Assembly: GCF_003050785.1 (NCBI RefSeq)
Contig: NZ_QAOH01000009.1
Coordinates: 62,001-126,000 of the forward strand
Origin: Celeribacter persicus
Lineage (GTDB): Bacteria > Pseudomonadota > Alphaproteobacteria > Rhodobacterales > Rhodobacteraceae
DNA length: 64,000 bases
Reading direction: 5' to 3'
Position numbers and translations under genes: made by a program. How positions within the stretch are numbered: position 1 is the stretch's first letter; each line of letters starts with the position of its first letter. Positions 17,847-26,110 of this stretch are shown here, one piece after another. Below the pieces are notes generated by a model. It was not told the origin of the DNA. It did not search any database and saw only the letters and a program-made list of their open reading frames with translations.

Positions 17847-18311
17847 TCAAATAATCCGCTGTTCAAGATCGCCGGGCGCGGCTCCGGGAACGTGCCAGAA
17901 TGTCACCGCTTCGGGACCGATCTGCACCAGAACTCGTTCGAGGTCGCGGTGGTTGCAATGCCGCCAGAGCGCGTAAGCGGTGGCCTCGATCACGTTGAGC
18001 GGCGTGATGTTGTGTTCCTTGCGGACCGATTGCACCTCCCGGATCATCTCGGCCCGGCTGCCGAAAGGCAGAGGTACGGCATCGACCCGCCAGTTGTAGA
18101 CCAGCATGGCGCGCAGCGTCGACGGGATGACATCGCCGAATGCGATCACCTGTGGCGGGGTCAGACGGCGGCGAAAACACTGCAACACCCCGTCCACGGC
18201 GGTGTAGGTCATGTTGTCGCTCTCCATGACATGACCCATGCGGTCCTTGGCGTCACTCAGGAAAGATTTGAATTCCTTTTCCGAGTGGCGATAAGTCCAG
18301 GGCATCGGCAT
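17847..18311 (-). CDS. DUF2267 domain protein
   Basis: A 154-residue cytosolic protein of the DUF2267 family: N-terminal helical block YRHSEKEFKSFLSDAKDRMG, then AVDGVLQCFRRRLTPPQVIAFGDVIPSTLRAMLVYNW. The family has two four-helix repeats and no proven function; it often sits beside stress proteins. Its ATG 18311 shares one base with the universal stress protein stop (TGATG), so the two are translated together. The second half (REVQSVRKEHNITPLNVIEATAYALWRH) completes the fold. A role in stress tolerance is inferred only from the neighbour. Confidence 0.82.
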   Translation of the reverse strand: MPMPWTYRHSEKEFKSFLSDAKDRMGHVMESDNMTYTAVDGVLQCFRRRLTPPQVIAFGDVIPSTLRAMLVYNWRVDAVPLPFGSRAEMIREVQSVRKEHNITPLNVIEATAYALWRHCNHRDLERVLVQIGPEAVTFWHVPGAAPGDLEQRII

Positions 18312-18766
18312 CAGGTCACGGCCTCCAGCCGTTCTTTCGACATCTCACCGGGCACGAGCGTCATCGGGATTGGCAGAAAACCCGCCTGTTTCGACATCGC
18401 GGTGACCAGCGGGCCGGGGCCGGATTTCTCCGTGCCCGCCCCCAGAACCAGAACCCCGATAGAGGGGTCTTCCTTGATCTGGGAGAGAATCTCATGCACC
18501 GCTTCGCCTTCGCGGATCACCAGTTCGGGGTCAATGCCTTGGCGGTCGCGCATCCATTTGGCGAAAACCTCGTAATGGGCGACGATGCGCTCGCGGGTTT
18601 CCTCACGCATCAGATCGGCCACCCCGATCCAGTGGTTGAACTCTTCCGGCGGGATGATCGACAGGATGGTGACGCCCGCACCGGTCTTGGCCGCGCGCAT
18701 GGCGGCAAAGCGCATGGCGTTGAGACATTCACGACTGTCATCGAGGATGACGAGAAACTTGCGCAT
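18311..18766 (-). CDS. Universal stress protein (UspA family)
   Basis: A 151-residue single-domain Usp with the alpha/beta fold: N-terminal strand KFLVILDDSRECLNAMRFAAMRA and the C-terminal nucleotide-loop region GVLVLGAGTEKSGPGPLVTAMSK followed by FLPIPMTLVPG. The GxG-x8/9-G-S/T ATP pattern is only partly kept (GAGTEKSGPGPL), so ATP binding is uncertain. ATG 18766 has GAGG 5 bases upstream; the frame stays open further up without homology. It leads a two-gene unit with DUF2267 and is preceded by a GC-rich hairpin at 18877-18899. Confidence 0.85.
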   Translation of the reverse strand: MRKFLVILDDSRECLNAMRFAAMRAAKTGAGVTILSIIPPEEFNHWIGVADLMREETRERIVAHYEVFAKWMRDRQGIDPELVIREGEAVHEILSQIKEDPSIGVLVLGAGTEKSGPGPLVTAMSKQAGFLPIPMTLVPGEMSKERLEAVT

Positions 18767-18876
18767 TCTGGCCTCGGTCTTGGACACATCTGTGCCGGTC
18801 TGGGGCGATGATGACCGAGCGGGACGCCGGACGCAAGCGGCGCGCGTGTCGCGGATCACGGTGGACCACAAGAGAA

Positions 18877-18899
18877 ACCCCCGGCGCGAGGCCGGGGGT
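18877..18899 (-). terminator. GC-rich hairpin in the leader of the stress-protein unit (attenuator-like)
   Basis: ACCCCCGGC and GCCGGGGGT form a perfect 9-bp stem with a 5-base loop; on the minus strand it is followed by TTTCTCTTG, a weak U-run. No minus-strand gene ends upstream of it, so it would terminate a leader transcript ahead of the Usp gene 111 bases further on. A small frame (ATG at 19004, MQVIRIRPVPARG...) with AAAGG just before it runs through the hairpin. The 303-bp gap 18872-19174 holds nothing else I can name. Confidence 0.5.
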
Positions 18900-19174
18900 C
18901 GTATGGAATCTGATCTGTCGGGGAAAAACGATCAGCTCGCAGGCATCGGGCGCGTAAGGGCAAGCGCCTCGGGCGGGGACGGGCCTGATTCTGATGACCT
19001 GCATCCTTTCAATACGGGGAGATTGAATCCCTTATGTGACATTGTGGCCGCGATTGCGGTTCCGGAGGCGGGTTAACTCCTTCGTGATTTGTGCTGAACG
19101 GTCGGGCTGAGGTTCATTCGGGGCAATTCGACGGGAACTCCCGAAACGCACAAAAAAGTATAGAGGACGATGTC

Positions 19175-19759
19175 ATGAGCACGATGAAGCGACGCAGTTT
19201 TATTGCCGCTACGCTTGCCACACCTTTTCTGGCCCGCACGGCGCTGGCCCAGGAGATTGGCCTGACCCTGCCGGAAGAAGCCAAGGCCCCGCAAAACGCA
19301 CGCAACAACATTTCGAGCTTTCGCACCATCGACTGGCGTGATCACTTCGAAGCCTTGGGGCAAGGGGCGATCGTGGCCGACACGGTGAGCCGCGCGCTGC
19401 ATTTCTGGGACGCGGAAGGGGGCTACAAGCTTTACCCGACATCGGTCCCGATCTCGGAAGACCTCACGAAGCGTGGCTATACCTCGGTGATCAAGAAGGT
19501 GAAGAACCCGACCTGGACGCCGACGCCTTCGATGCGAGAACGCGATCCGAGCCTGCCGGTGACGGTGCCTGCGGGACCGGAAAACCCGCTGGGCGTGCGG
19601 GCGCTCTACCTGTCGTGGCAATATTACCGTATCCACGGCACCCATGACACGCGCAAGATCGGGCGGCGGTCCTCGGACGGCTGTATCGGGCTTTACAATG
19701 AGCAGATCGTCGATCTCTACGACCGGGTGACCGTGGGGACGCAGGTGAAGCTGATCTGA
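19175..19759 (+). CDS. L,D-transpeptidase (YkuD family), Tat-exported
   Basis: A 194-residue periplasmic enzyme expected to form 3-3 peptidoglycan cross-links or attach proteins to peptidoglycan. The N-terminus STMKRRSFIAATLATPFLARTALA-QE is a twin-arginine signal. The YkuD catalytic block is HGTHDTRKIGRRSSDGCIGLYNEQIVDLYDRV, with the nucleophile Cys in SDGCIGL and the conserved His in HGTH. ATG 19175 has AGAGGA 7 bases upstream. The TGA stop begins a recurring downstream element (19757-19780) and a terminator follows. It stands alone, divergent from the stress-protein unit. Confidence 0.93.
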   Translation: MSTMKRRSFIAATLATPFLARTALAQEIGLTLPEEAKAPQNARNNISSFRTIDWRDHFEALGQGAIVADTVSRALHFWDAEGGYKLYPTSVPISEDLTKRGYTSVIKKVKNPTWTPTPSMRERDPSLPVTVPAGPENPLGVRALYLSWQYYRIHGTHDTRKIGRRSSDGCIGLYNEQIVDLYDRVTVGTQVKLI

Positions 19760-19780
19760 GTATTTCGGCACAAAGGAAAC
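19757..19780 (+). repeat. Recurring downstream element, copy 1
   Basis: TGAGTATTT, a 3-base spacer and CACAAAGGAAAC start exactly at the L,D-transpeptidase stop codon and run into its terminator. Copies 3, 4 and 5 below share both blocks to varying degree. Confidence 0.7.
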
Positions 19781-19782
19781 GA

Positions 19783-19809
19783 AAAGGGCGCCTCACTCGG
19801 GCGCCCTTT
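19783..19809. terminator. Bidirectional terminator between L,D-transpeptidase and trpS
   Basis: AAAGGGCGCC (19783-19792) pairs perfectly with GGCGCCCTTT (19800-19809) across a 7-base loop. It lies between two convergent genes and can serve both. Confidence 0.85.
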
Positions 19810-19829
19810 CTATTGGTGGATCGCTGCGT

Positions 19830-20846
19830 TCAGCGAACGAACCCCATAATCTCGAACGTCTTGTCGAGGATCGGATCGGCGATCTTTTTCGCTTTTTCCG
19901 CGCCCTTGGCGAGGATGCGGTCAATCTCTGCGGGGTCATTCATCAGGCGCGCCATCTCGGTTGAGATCGGCGCGAGTCTTTCGACCGCAAGCTCGGCGAG
20001 CGCCGGTTTGAAAAAGCCCCAGCCCTGACCGCCGTATTCCGCCAGAACCTCTTCGCCGGTCATATTGGCGAGACCCGCGTAGATATTGACAAGGTTGCGC
20101 GCCTCGGGACGGTTCGCAAGCCCTTCCATTTCTTCCGGCAGCGGCTCGGGATCGGTCTTGGCCTTTTTGAACTTCTTGGCGATGGTGTCCGCATCATCCG
20201 TCATGTTGACGCGTTCCATGTCGCTCTCGCCTGATTTGGACATTTTTTTGGTGCCGTCGCGCAGGTTCATCACCCGCATCGCCGGGCCTTCGATCACGGG
20301 GGTGCATTCCGGGAAGAAATCGACCTTGTAATCGTGGTTGAACTTGTTGGCGATGTCGCGGGTCAGTTCGACGTGTTGTTTCTGATCCTCGCCCACCGGG
20401 ACGTGGGTGGCGTGATACAAGAGGATGTCGGCCGCCATGAGCGATGGGTAGGCGTAGAGACCGAGAGAGACGTTTTCGGCATTTTTGCCCGCCTTGTCCT
20501 TGAACTGCGTCATGCGGTTCATCCAGCCGACGCGCGCGACACAGTTGAACAGCCAGCCAAGCTCGGCATGGGCCGACACGCGGGACTGGTTGAACAGGGT
20601 CGACTTGTCAGGATCAATGCCCGCGGCGAGATACCCGGCGGCAACCTCGCGGGTGGCGTGGCGCAGGTCCTCGGGGCTTTGCCAGACGGTGATCGCGTGC
20701 ATATCCACCACGCAATAGATGGTTTCGAACTCACCGCCCTGCATATCCACGAAGCGTTTGATCGCGCCGAGATAGTTGCCGAGGGTGAGCCCGCCCGAAG
20801 GCTTGATCCCCGAGAAGACGCGGGGGGTAAAGGCAGGCTTGTCCAT
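19830..20846 (-). CDS. trpS: Tryptophanyl-tRNA synthetase
   Basis: The 338-residue class I synthetase charges tRNA-Trp with tryptophan in the cytosol. It shows the N-terminal [20 protein letters not shown] (HIGH-equivalent at TLGNY), VVDMHAIT, the tryptophan-site segment [27 protein letters not shown] and the KMSKS loop at [13 protein letters not shown] 20846 ([10 protein letters not shown]) is chosen; upstream codons lack homology. It lies in the glnD-murJ-trpS neighbourhood usual for Rhodobacteraceae, with the rhomboid-fold gene inserted between on the other strand. Confidence 0.97.
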   Translation of the reverse strand: MDKPAFTPRVFSGIKPSGGLTLGNYLGAIKRFVDMQGGEFETIYCVVDMHAITVWQSPEDLRHATREVAAGYLAAGIDPDKSTLFNQSRVSAHAELGWLFNCVARVGWMNRMTQFKDKAGKNAENVSLGLYAYPSLMAADILLYHATHVPVGEDQKQHVELTRDIANKFNHDYKVDFFPECTPVIEGPAMRVMNLRDGTKKMSKSGESDMERVNMTDDADTIAKKFKKAKTDPEPLPEEMEGLANRPEARNLVNIYAGLANMTGEEVLAEYGGQGWGFFKPALAELAVERLAPISTEMARLMNDPAEIDRILAKGAEKAKKIADPILDKTFEIMGFVR

Positions 20847-20924
20847 CTGGAACTCCGTCACTGGATTAATAGGTGATCGTGGCTTACCTATGCGGGGCGA
20901 GAGCGTCAAGGAAAGGCCCGTTCA

Positions 20925-21623
20925 ATGTCCGATGATCCCGAGTATTCCCGTCCCGAGGCACCGTTCAACGCTCTGCCGCCGATGGTTGTGGCGATTGCAC
21001 TGGTGTTGGGCGCGGTCGAACTGCTGTTCCAGATCGGGTCCTTCGGGATTGTCGGAGGTCCCGATGCAATCGGTTGGCGCAATACGGCGATTCAGGATTT
21101 CGGTTTCTACGACTCGGTGTTCGAGCAGATGCGCAGTCTCGGCCTCTGGCCCTTCGAGCATGTGCGGCGCTTCTTCACCTATGCATTCGTGCATTTCTCG
21201 ATGACCCATGCGTTGATGGCGATGGTGTTCATTCTGGCGCTGGGCAAGATGGTGGGGGAGACCTTTGGCAATCTTGCCGTGTTGATCATCTTCGTCGTCT
21301 CCACGCTCGCGGGGTCTCTGGCCTATGGGCTGTTGCTGACCGTCGAGCGTCCGCTGGCCGGGGCCTATCCGGCGGCTTACGGTTTTATCGGCGCCTATAC
21401 GTTCATCCTCTGGCTGGGTCTCGGTGCGATGCAACAGAACCGGATGCGGGCCTTCACCCTGATCGGTTTTCTGATGGGGCTGCAACTGGTCTATGGCCTG
21501 CTGTTCGGTGGCTCTCCCGATTGGGTGGCCGATCTGGCGGGGTTTGTTGCCGGATTCGTCGTCGCGGGACTTCTGGTGCCGGGAGCATTCGGGCGGATCG
21601 TCGCACGGCTTCGGCAGAGGTGA
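20925..21623 (+). CDS. Rhomboid-fold membrane protein lacking the catalytic dyad
   Basis: A 232-residue inner-membrane protein with about six helices and the rhomboid layout: HFSMTHALMAM (conserved His residues 90 and 95), then GAYPAAYGFIGAY, then DWVADLAGFVAGFVVAGL. In active rhomboids the serine motif is GxSG and the last helix starts with AHxxG. Here Tyr148 stands at the Ser position (GAYP) and Asp203 at the His position (VADLAG). It is therefore probably a pseudoprotease that binds membrane proteins. It lies between trpS and murJ, divergent from trpS by 78 bp. Confidence 0.85.
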   Translation: MSDDPEYSRPEAPFNALPPMVVAIALVLGAVELLFQIGSFGIVGGPDAIGWRNTAIQDFGFYDSVFEQMRSLGLWPFEHVRRFFTYAFVHFSMTHALMAMVFILALGKMVGETFGNLAVLIIFVVSTLAGSLAYGLLLTVERPLAGAYPAAYGFIGAYTFILWLGLGAMQQNRMRAFTLIGFLMGLQLVYGLLFGGSPDWVADLAGFVAGFVVAGLLVPGAFGRIVARLRQR

Positions 21624-21672
21624 GCGCGCTGGCGGTCGTGTCGAATGCTTTGCCGGAACAGTTCGTTAACAG

Positions 21673-21703
21673 GCATTAAGGTTAACCTGATTAACCTTAA
21701 TGC
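21673..21703. repeat. 31-bp perfect inverted repeat between rhomboid-like gene and murJ
   Basis: GCATTAAGGTTAA and TTAACCTTAATGC form 13-bp arms around CCTGA; the left half also contains GGTTAACC. It lies between convergent gene ends with no T-run, so it may be a weak bidirectional terminator or a protein-binding site. Confidence 0.6.
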
Positions 21704-21749
21704 GGGGTAAAGGGTAGCGAGGTGTTGGTGCGCGGGAGGTGAAGCGCTT

Positions 21750-23291
21750 TCAGCCGCCGCGCCGCACCGAGCCTTTCAATTCGACGAACCGCACCGCGCC
21801 GATCAGGTGGGCGATGGTGAAATAACCGACGATCCCGATGGCAACGAGCAGGAGCGTCCCCAGCCCCCGGGACAATTCGAACACCGGAGATAGTCCGATT
21901 TCGCTGCCCCAAAGGAGCAGGCCCATCAGCAGAGAGGCGATCAGAATGCGCGGTGTGCGGCGGATCAGCCGGGCATCGGCATGGACTTCGTCGCCCATAC
22001 CCTTCTTACCGAACCACAAAAGCGCGACCATGCCCCAGGCGGCAAACGTCGTGGCGACGGCGGCGGCGAGATAGCCAATGACGAAAGACAGGCCGATCGC
22101 CACGACTGCGTTGATCACCATGGCGTAGAGTGCGAAGCGGAAGGGGCTGCGGGTGTCCTCGCGGGCGAAATACAGAGGTTGCAGCACTTTCTGCATCACG
22201 AAGGCGGGCAGGCCGAGACCATAGATCATCACCGCCAGCGCCGTTTTGTGCGCATCCTCGGGAGTGAAAGCGCCACGCTGGAACAGGAAGGAAATCAGCG
22301 GTTCGGGAATGACAATCAGCGCCATGGCGGCGGGTACGGTCAGCAAAAGCGCGAATTCGAAAGCCCGGTTATAGGCATAGCGTGCCCCCTCGCCGTCCCC
22401 GGCCTGCAAGCGCCGCGACAGATCGGGCAGAAGCACGATGCCGATGGCGATGGCGACGACGCCGAGGGGGAGTTGATAGAGCCGGTCGGCAAGATTGAGA
22501 TACTGAAGCGCGCCGTCTTCGGAAAACGATGCGACCTGACGGCCGATCAGAAGGTTGATCTGCACGACACCACCTGCGAGGGCCGCAGGCCCGGCAAGGA
22601 TCAGCAGACGTTTGAGTTCCGGTGTCAGCCGCGGCACCCGCGGACGCAGGTTGAAGCCGATTTGGGCAGCGGCATACCAGACCACGGCAAGTTGGGCGAT
22701 GCCTGCCACCGGGATGGCCCAGATCAGCGCCCGATCCACTGGTAGACCGAGTTTCGCGGCCCCAACCATGGCGACGGAAAGCACAATGTTCAGAAGCACG
22801 GGCGCGGCAGCGGCCGCGGCGAAACGACCTGTGGCGTTCAAAATGCCGGAAAACAGCGCCCCCATGGAGATGAAAAGCACATAAGGAAAGGCGATGCGTC
22901 CGAAATCCACCGCCATATCGAAGCGCTCGTCGCCGATGAACCCCGCCGCCATGGCGGCGACCAGAACAGGCATGAACAGCGTTGCCAGAAGAGTGAGGAC
23001 AATGAGCGCTGTGGTCAGAACCGACAGCGTGTTTTCGGCAAACCCCTTTGCATCTTCTTCGGCCTCGAATTTCTTGGCGAAGAGCGGCACGAAGGCGACG
23101 TTCAGAGTCCCTTCGGCGAAAAAGCGGCGAAACATATTCGGGAGGGAAAAAGCTACGACAAAGGCCTCTGCGGCAGGACCCGCGCCGAGATAGGCGGCGA
23201 TCAGAGCATCCCGGACAAAGCCGAGGACACGGCTCAGAAGAGTCCAGCCGCCAACGGTGACAAAGCCCCGGACGAGGCGAATCGGTTTCAT
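21750..23291 (-). CDS. murJ: Lipid II flippase MurJ (MviN family)
   Basis: MurJ moves lipid-linked peptidoglycan precursor across the inner membrane. The 513-residue protein has about fourteen helices and the MviN N-terminus VTVGGWTLLSRVLGFVRDALIAAYLG, then FSLPNMFRRFFAEGTLNVAFVPLFA, with the functionally essential Arg residues in RRFFAEG and nearby. Its ATG overlaps the glnD stop by 4 bases (ATGA), so it is coupled to glnD. The order lpoA-like, glnD, murJ is one minus-strand unit. The frame ends in a basic tail (VELKGSVRRGG). Confidence 0.95.
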   Translation of the reverse strand: MKPIRLVRGFVTVGGWTLLSRVLGFVRDALIAAYLGAGPAAEAFVVAFSLPNMFRRFFAEGTLNVAFVPLFAKKFEAEEDAKGFAENTLSVLTTALIVLTLLATLFMPVLVAAMAAGFIGDERFDMAVDFGRIAFPYVLFISMGALFSGILNATGRFAAAAAAPVLLNIVLSVAMVGAAKLGLPVDRALIWAIPVAGIAQLAVVWYAAAQIGFNLRPRVPRLTPELKRLLILAGPAALAGGVVQINLLIGRQVASFSEDGALQYLNLADRLYQLPLGVVAIAIGIVLLPDLSRRLQAGDGEGARYAYNRAFEFALLLTVPAAMALIVIPEPLISFLFQRGAFTPEDAHKTALAVMIYGLGLPAFVMQKVLQPLYFAREDTRSPFRFALYAMVINAVVAIGLSFVIGYLAAAVATTFAAWGMVALLWFGKKGMGDEVHADARLIRRTPRILIASLLMGLLLWGSEIGLSPVFELSRGLGTLLLVAIGIVGYFTIAHLIGAVRFVELKGSVRRGG

Positions 23292-26110
23292 TCGGAATGG
23301 GCCCGTTTCGCGCCGGTCACGATGGCCTCGCGCAGTTTCTTCTCAAGCGATTTGCGCTTGGATTCGGCATGGAGTTTCATCCCGAACATGTCCTTCACAT
23401 AGAATACGTCGACCACCTGCGCGCCGTAGGTGGCGATCTGGGCGGTGACGATGGAAATGTTGTTTTCGGCCAAAACCCGCGTCAGGTCGTACAAAAGGCC
23501 GGGCCGGTCGCGCGTGTCCACCTCGATGATGGTGAATATCTCCGAGCCTTCGTTGTCAAACGAGATCGAGGTCGGCACGTCGAACTTGCTCTCGCGCTTC
23601 TTGATCTTGTCGCGGGATTTGAGTGCATCGCGGGCCAGCACTTCTCCGCGCAGAATCTTGTCGATCATCTGGCGCAGACGCGGCAGGCGGGCGGTCTCGA
23701 ACGGGTTGCCGTCCTTGTCCTGAATCCAGAACACGGCAGTCGCATAGCCGTCTTTCGAGGTATAGGTGCGTGCATCCACGACGTTGGCCCCGACGAGCGC
23801 CAGTGCCCCGGCAAGACGCGAGAAAATCCCGTGGTGATCGGCCAGTGCAAAACAGGCGCGGGTGGCGTCGCGATCCTCGTCCTGATGCAGGTCTATGCGA
23901 ATCTCGTCGGCCTGGATGTCGCGCAGCAAACGGGCGAAAATCTCGTGGGCGGCAAAGGGCAGGCCCTGCCAGTAAGTGCTGTAATGACGCTGAATTTCGG
24001 TGCGCTTGTCGGCGGCGCTCCAGTCCGCGAGGCGCGAGCGCAGTTCCTTCTTGGCCTCGCCCTCGCGGGCATCGCGGTTGATTTCTTCGAGCCCGTGTTC
24101 CAGCGCATAGGCGGTCTGCGTGTGCAGGTTGCGTATCAGCGTCGCTTTCCAGTTGTTCCACACGTCGGGGCCAACGCCGCGAATGTCGCAGACCGTAAGC
24201 ACGGTCAGGAGATCGAGGCGTTCTCGGGTCTTTACTGCCTTGGCGAAATCGCGCACCGTGCGCGGATCGGCAATGTCGCGTTTCTGGGCGATGTCGGACA
24301 TCAGAAGGTGATAACGCACCAGCCATTCGACGGTTTCGCATTCGGCAGGCTTCAATCCCAGACGCGGCGCAACCTTGCGCGCGATCTGCGCGCCGATCAC
24401 CGAATGGTCCTCGTTGCGCCCCTTGCCGATGTCATGCAGCAGCAGGGCGATGTAAAGCACCCGACGGTTCACGCCCCCCTTGAGGATGCGCGAGGCCAAG
24501 GGCAGGGCGTTTTCCAGCTCGCCGCGCTCGATCTCCGCGAGGTTGGAAATCACCTGGATGGTATGCTCGTCCACCGTATAGCTGTGATACATGTTGAACT
24601 GCATCATCGCGACGATGTGCTGAAACTCCGGGATGAAAGCGCCCAAGACGCCCAACTCGTTCATCCGGCGCAGCGAGCGTTCCGGGTTGCCGTGTTTCAA
24701 GAGCAGGTCGATGAAAATGCGCTGCGCCTCGGGATCGCCCCGCATCTCGTTGTCGATCATACCGAGATTGGCCGAGATCAGTCGCATCACGTCGGGGTGC
24801 AGGAGATAGCCGGTGCGTAGAGCCTCTTCGAAGACGCGCAGCAGGTTGAGCTTGTCGGAAAGAAAGGCTTGGCGATCACGCACGTTGAGCCGGTTGTGTA
24901 CCAGTTCGTACTGGCTGCTGATCTTGCGCCGACGCTTGAACAGACGTTGAAGCGCGGGTTCCTGCTTGACGTGCTGCGCTTCGAGCGAGGTCAGGAAAAT
25001 CCGCGTCAACTCACCCACGCGGGTGGCATGGCGGAAGTAATCCTGCATGAAATGCTCGACGGCGGGGCGGCCGGAATGGTCGATATAGCCCAGATGTTCG
25101 GCCACCTCGACCTGCATGTCGAAGGTGAGCTGGTCCATCGGACGCCCGGCGATCAGGTGTAGTGCATTGCGCGCCGCGTGCAGGAAGGTCTCGGCCTCCT
25201 CGAACTGACGAAACTCCTCCGGGGTGAAGACGCCCGCCTTCACCAGATCGGCGGCATTGCGCACCCCGTGCACGTATTTCGCGATCCAGAACAGCGTGTG
25301 CAGGTCACGAAGCCCGCCCTTGCCTTCCTTGATGTTCGGTTCCACCACATAGCGTTGCCCGCCTTGCTTGCGATGTCGGGAGGCGCGTTCCTCAAGCTTG
25401 GCTTCGATAAACTCGCGTGCAGAGTTGCGGAACAGCTCGTCGCGAAGCTGTTGGTGGAGTTGTGTGGCGAGTTTGCGGTTGCCCGCCAGAAACCGCAGTT
25501 CCAGCATGGCGGTGCGGATGGTGAAATCCTCGCGCCCGAGCCGGATGCAATCGCGGATCGTGCGGGTGGAATGGCCGACCTTCAGATGCAGGTCCCAGAA
25601 CATGTAGAGCATGCTCTCCACCACGCTTTCGATCCAGCCGGTGATCTTGTGCGGCGCAAGAAACAGGAGATCGACGTCGGAATAGGGCGACATCTCCCCA
25701 CGCCCGTAACCGCCAACGGCCAGAACCGCGATGCGCTCTCCCTCTGACGGGTTCGGATTCGGATGCAGCCGGGTCATGGAGGTAAAAAGCACCGTTGTGA
25801 CGAGGCAATCGGTAAGCCAAGCATAGGCACGCAGGGCAGGGCGGGCGTTGCGCGGCGCTTCCGTCATGGCACTTGCAATGGCGGCACGACCGCGTTCCTG
25901 TGCGGCGTTCAGAACCTTGACCGTGGCCTTGCGCAAGGCGGCGGCGTCAGGGGTGTCCTCCCAGCACGCCTCGAGCTGCGCTGCCACTTCGGCGACGTCG
26001 AAAATCGCGTCTTCAGCACAGATCAAAGTGCCGGGTGGGCTTGGTAGAAAACTGGCAAGCGCCGGGGTGTCAGAACCCGGCGCCACCGAAGGCTCTTGGT
26101 GCAGGGTCAA
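23288..26110 (-). CDS. glnD: Bifunctional [protein-PII] uridylyltransferase/uridylyl-removing enzyme
   Basis: GlnD senses glutamine and adds or removes UMP on PII proteins, setting the nitrogen response. In 940 residues it shows the nucleotidyltransferase motif GGYGRGEMSPYSDVDLLFL (about 132-150), a GlnD_UR_UTase helical region, the HD hydrolase motif LLLHDIGKGRNEDHS (about 550-565) and two C-terminal ACT domains (FSRLAGALALVGANVVDARTY and RPGLLYDLTRVLAENNISIV). The start is not settled: TTG 26110 gives this length, while GTG 26086 with AAGAG 6 bases upstream is a good alternative. Either overlaps the lpoA-like stop. murJ is coupled downstream. Confidence 0.94.
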   Translation of the reverse strand: MTLHQEPSVAPGSDTPALASFLPSPPGTLICAEDAIFDVAEVAAQLEACWEDTPDAAALRKATVKVLNAAQERGRAAIASAMTEAPRNARPALRAYAWLTDCLVTTVLFTSMTRLHPNPNPSEGERIAVLAVGGYGRGEMSPYSDVDLLFLAPHKITGWIESVVESMLYMFWDLHLKVGHSTRTIRDCIRLGREDFTIRTAMLELRFLAGNRKLATQLHQQLRDELFRNSAREFIEAKLEERASRHRKQGGQRYVVEPNIKEGKGGLRDLHTLFWIAKYVHGVRNAADLVKAGVFTPEEFRQFEEAETFLHAARNALHLIAGRPMDQLTFDMQVEVAEHLGYIDHSGRPAVEHFMQDYFRHATRVGELTRIFLTSLEAQHVKQEPALQRLFKRRRKISSQYELVHNRLNVRDRQAFLSDKLNLLRVFEEALRTGYLLHPDVMRLISANLGMIDNEMRGDPEAQRIFIDLLLKHGNPERSLRRMNELGVLGAFIPEFQHIVAMMQFNMYHSYTVDEHTIQVISNLAEIERGELENALPLASRILKGGVNRRVLYIALLLHDIGKGRNEDHSVIGAQIARKVAPRLGLKPAECETVEWLVRYHLLMSDIAQKRDIADPRTVRDFAKAVKTRERLDLLTVLTVCDIRGVGPDVWNNWKATLIRNLHTQTAYALEHGLEEINRDAREGEAKKELRSRLADWSAADKRTEIQRHYSTYWQGLPFAAHEIFARLLRDIQADEIRIDLHQDEDRDATRACFALADHHGIFSRLAGALALVGANVVDARTYTSKDGYATAVFWIQDKDGNPFETARLPRLRQMIDKILRGEVLARDALKSRDKIKKRESKFDVPTSISFDNEGSEIFTIIEVDTRDRPGLLYDLTRVLAENNISIVTAQIATYGAQVVDVFYVKDMFGMKLHAESKRKSLEKKLREAIVTGAKRAHSE

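Noticed and set aside
21661-21703. CtrA site within the 31-bp palindrome
   Set aside because: TTAA motifs there are separated by 2, 5 or 6 bases, none with the required 7, and the nearby genes end rather than begin here.
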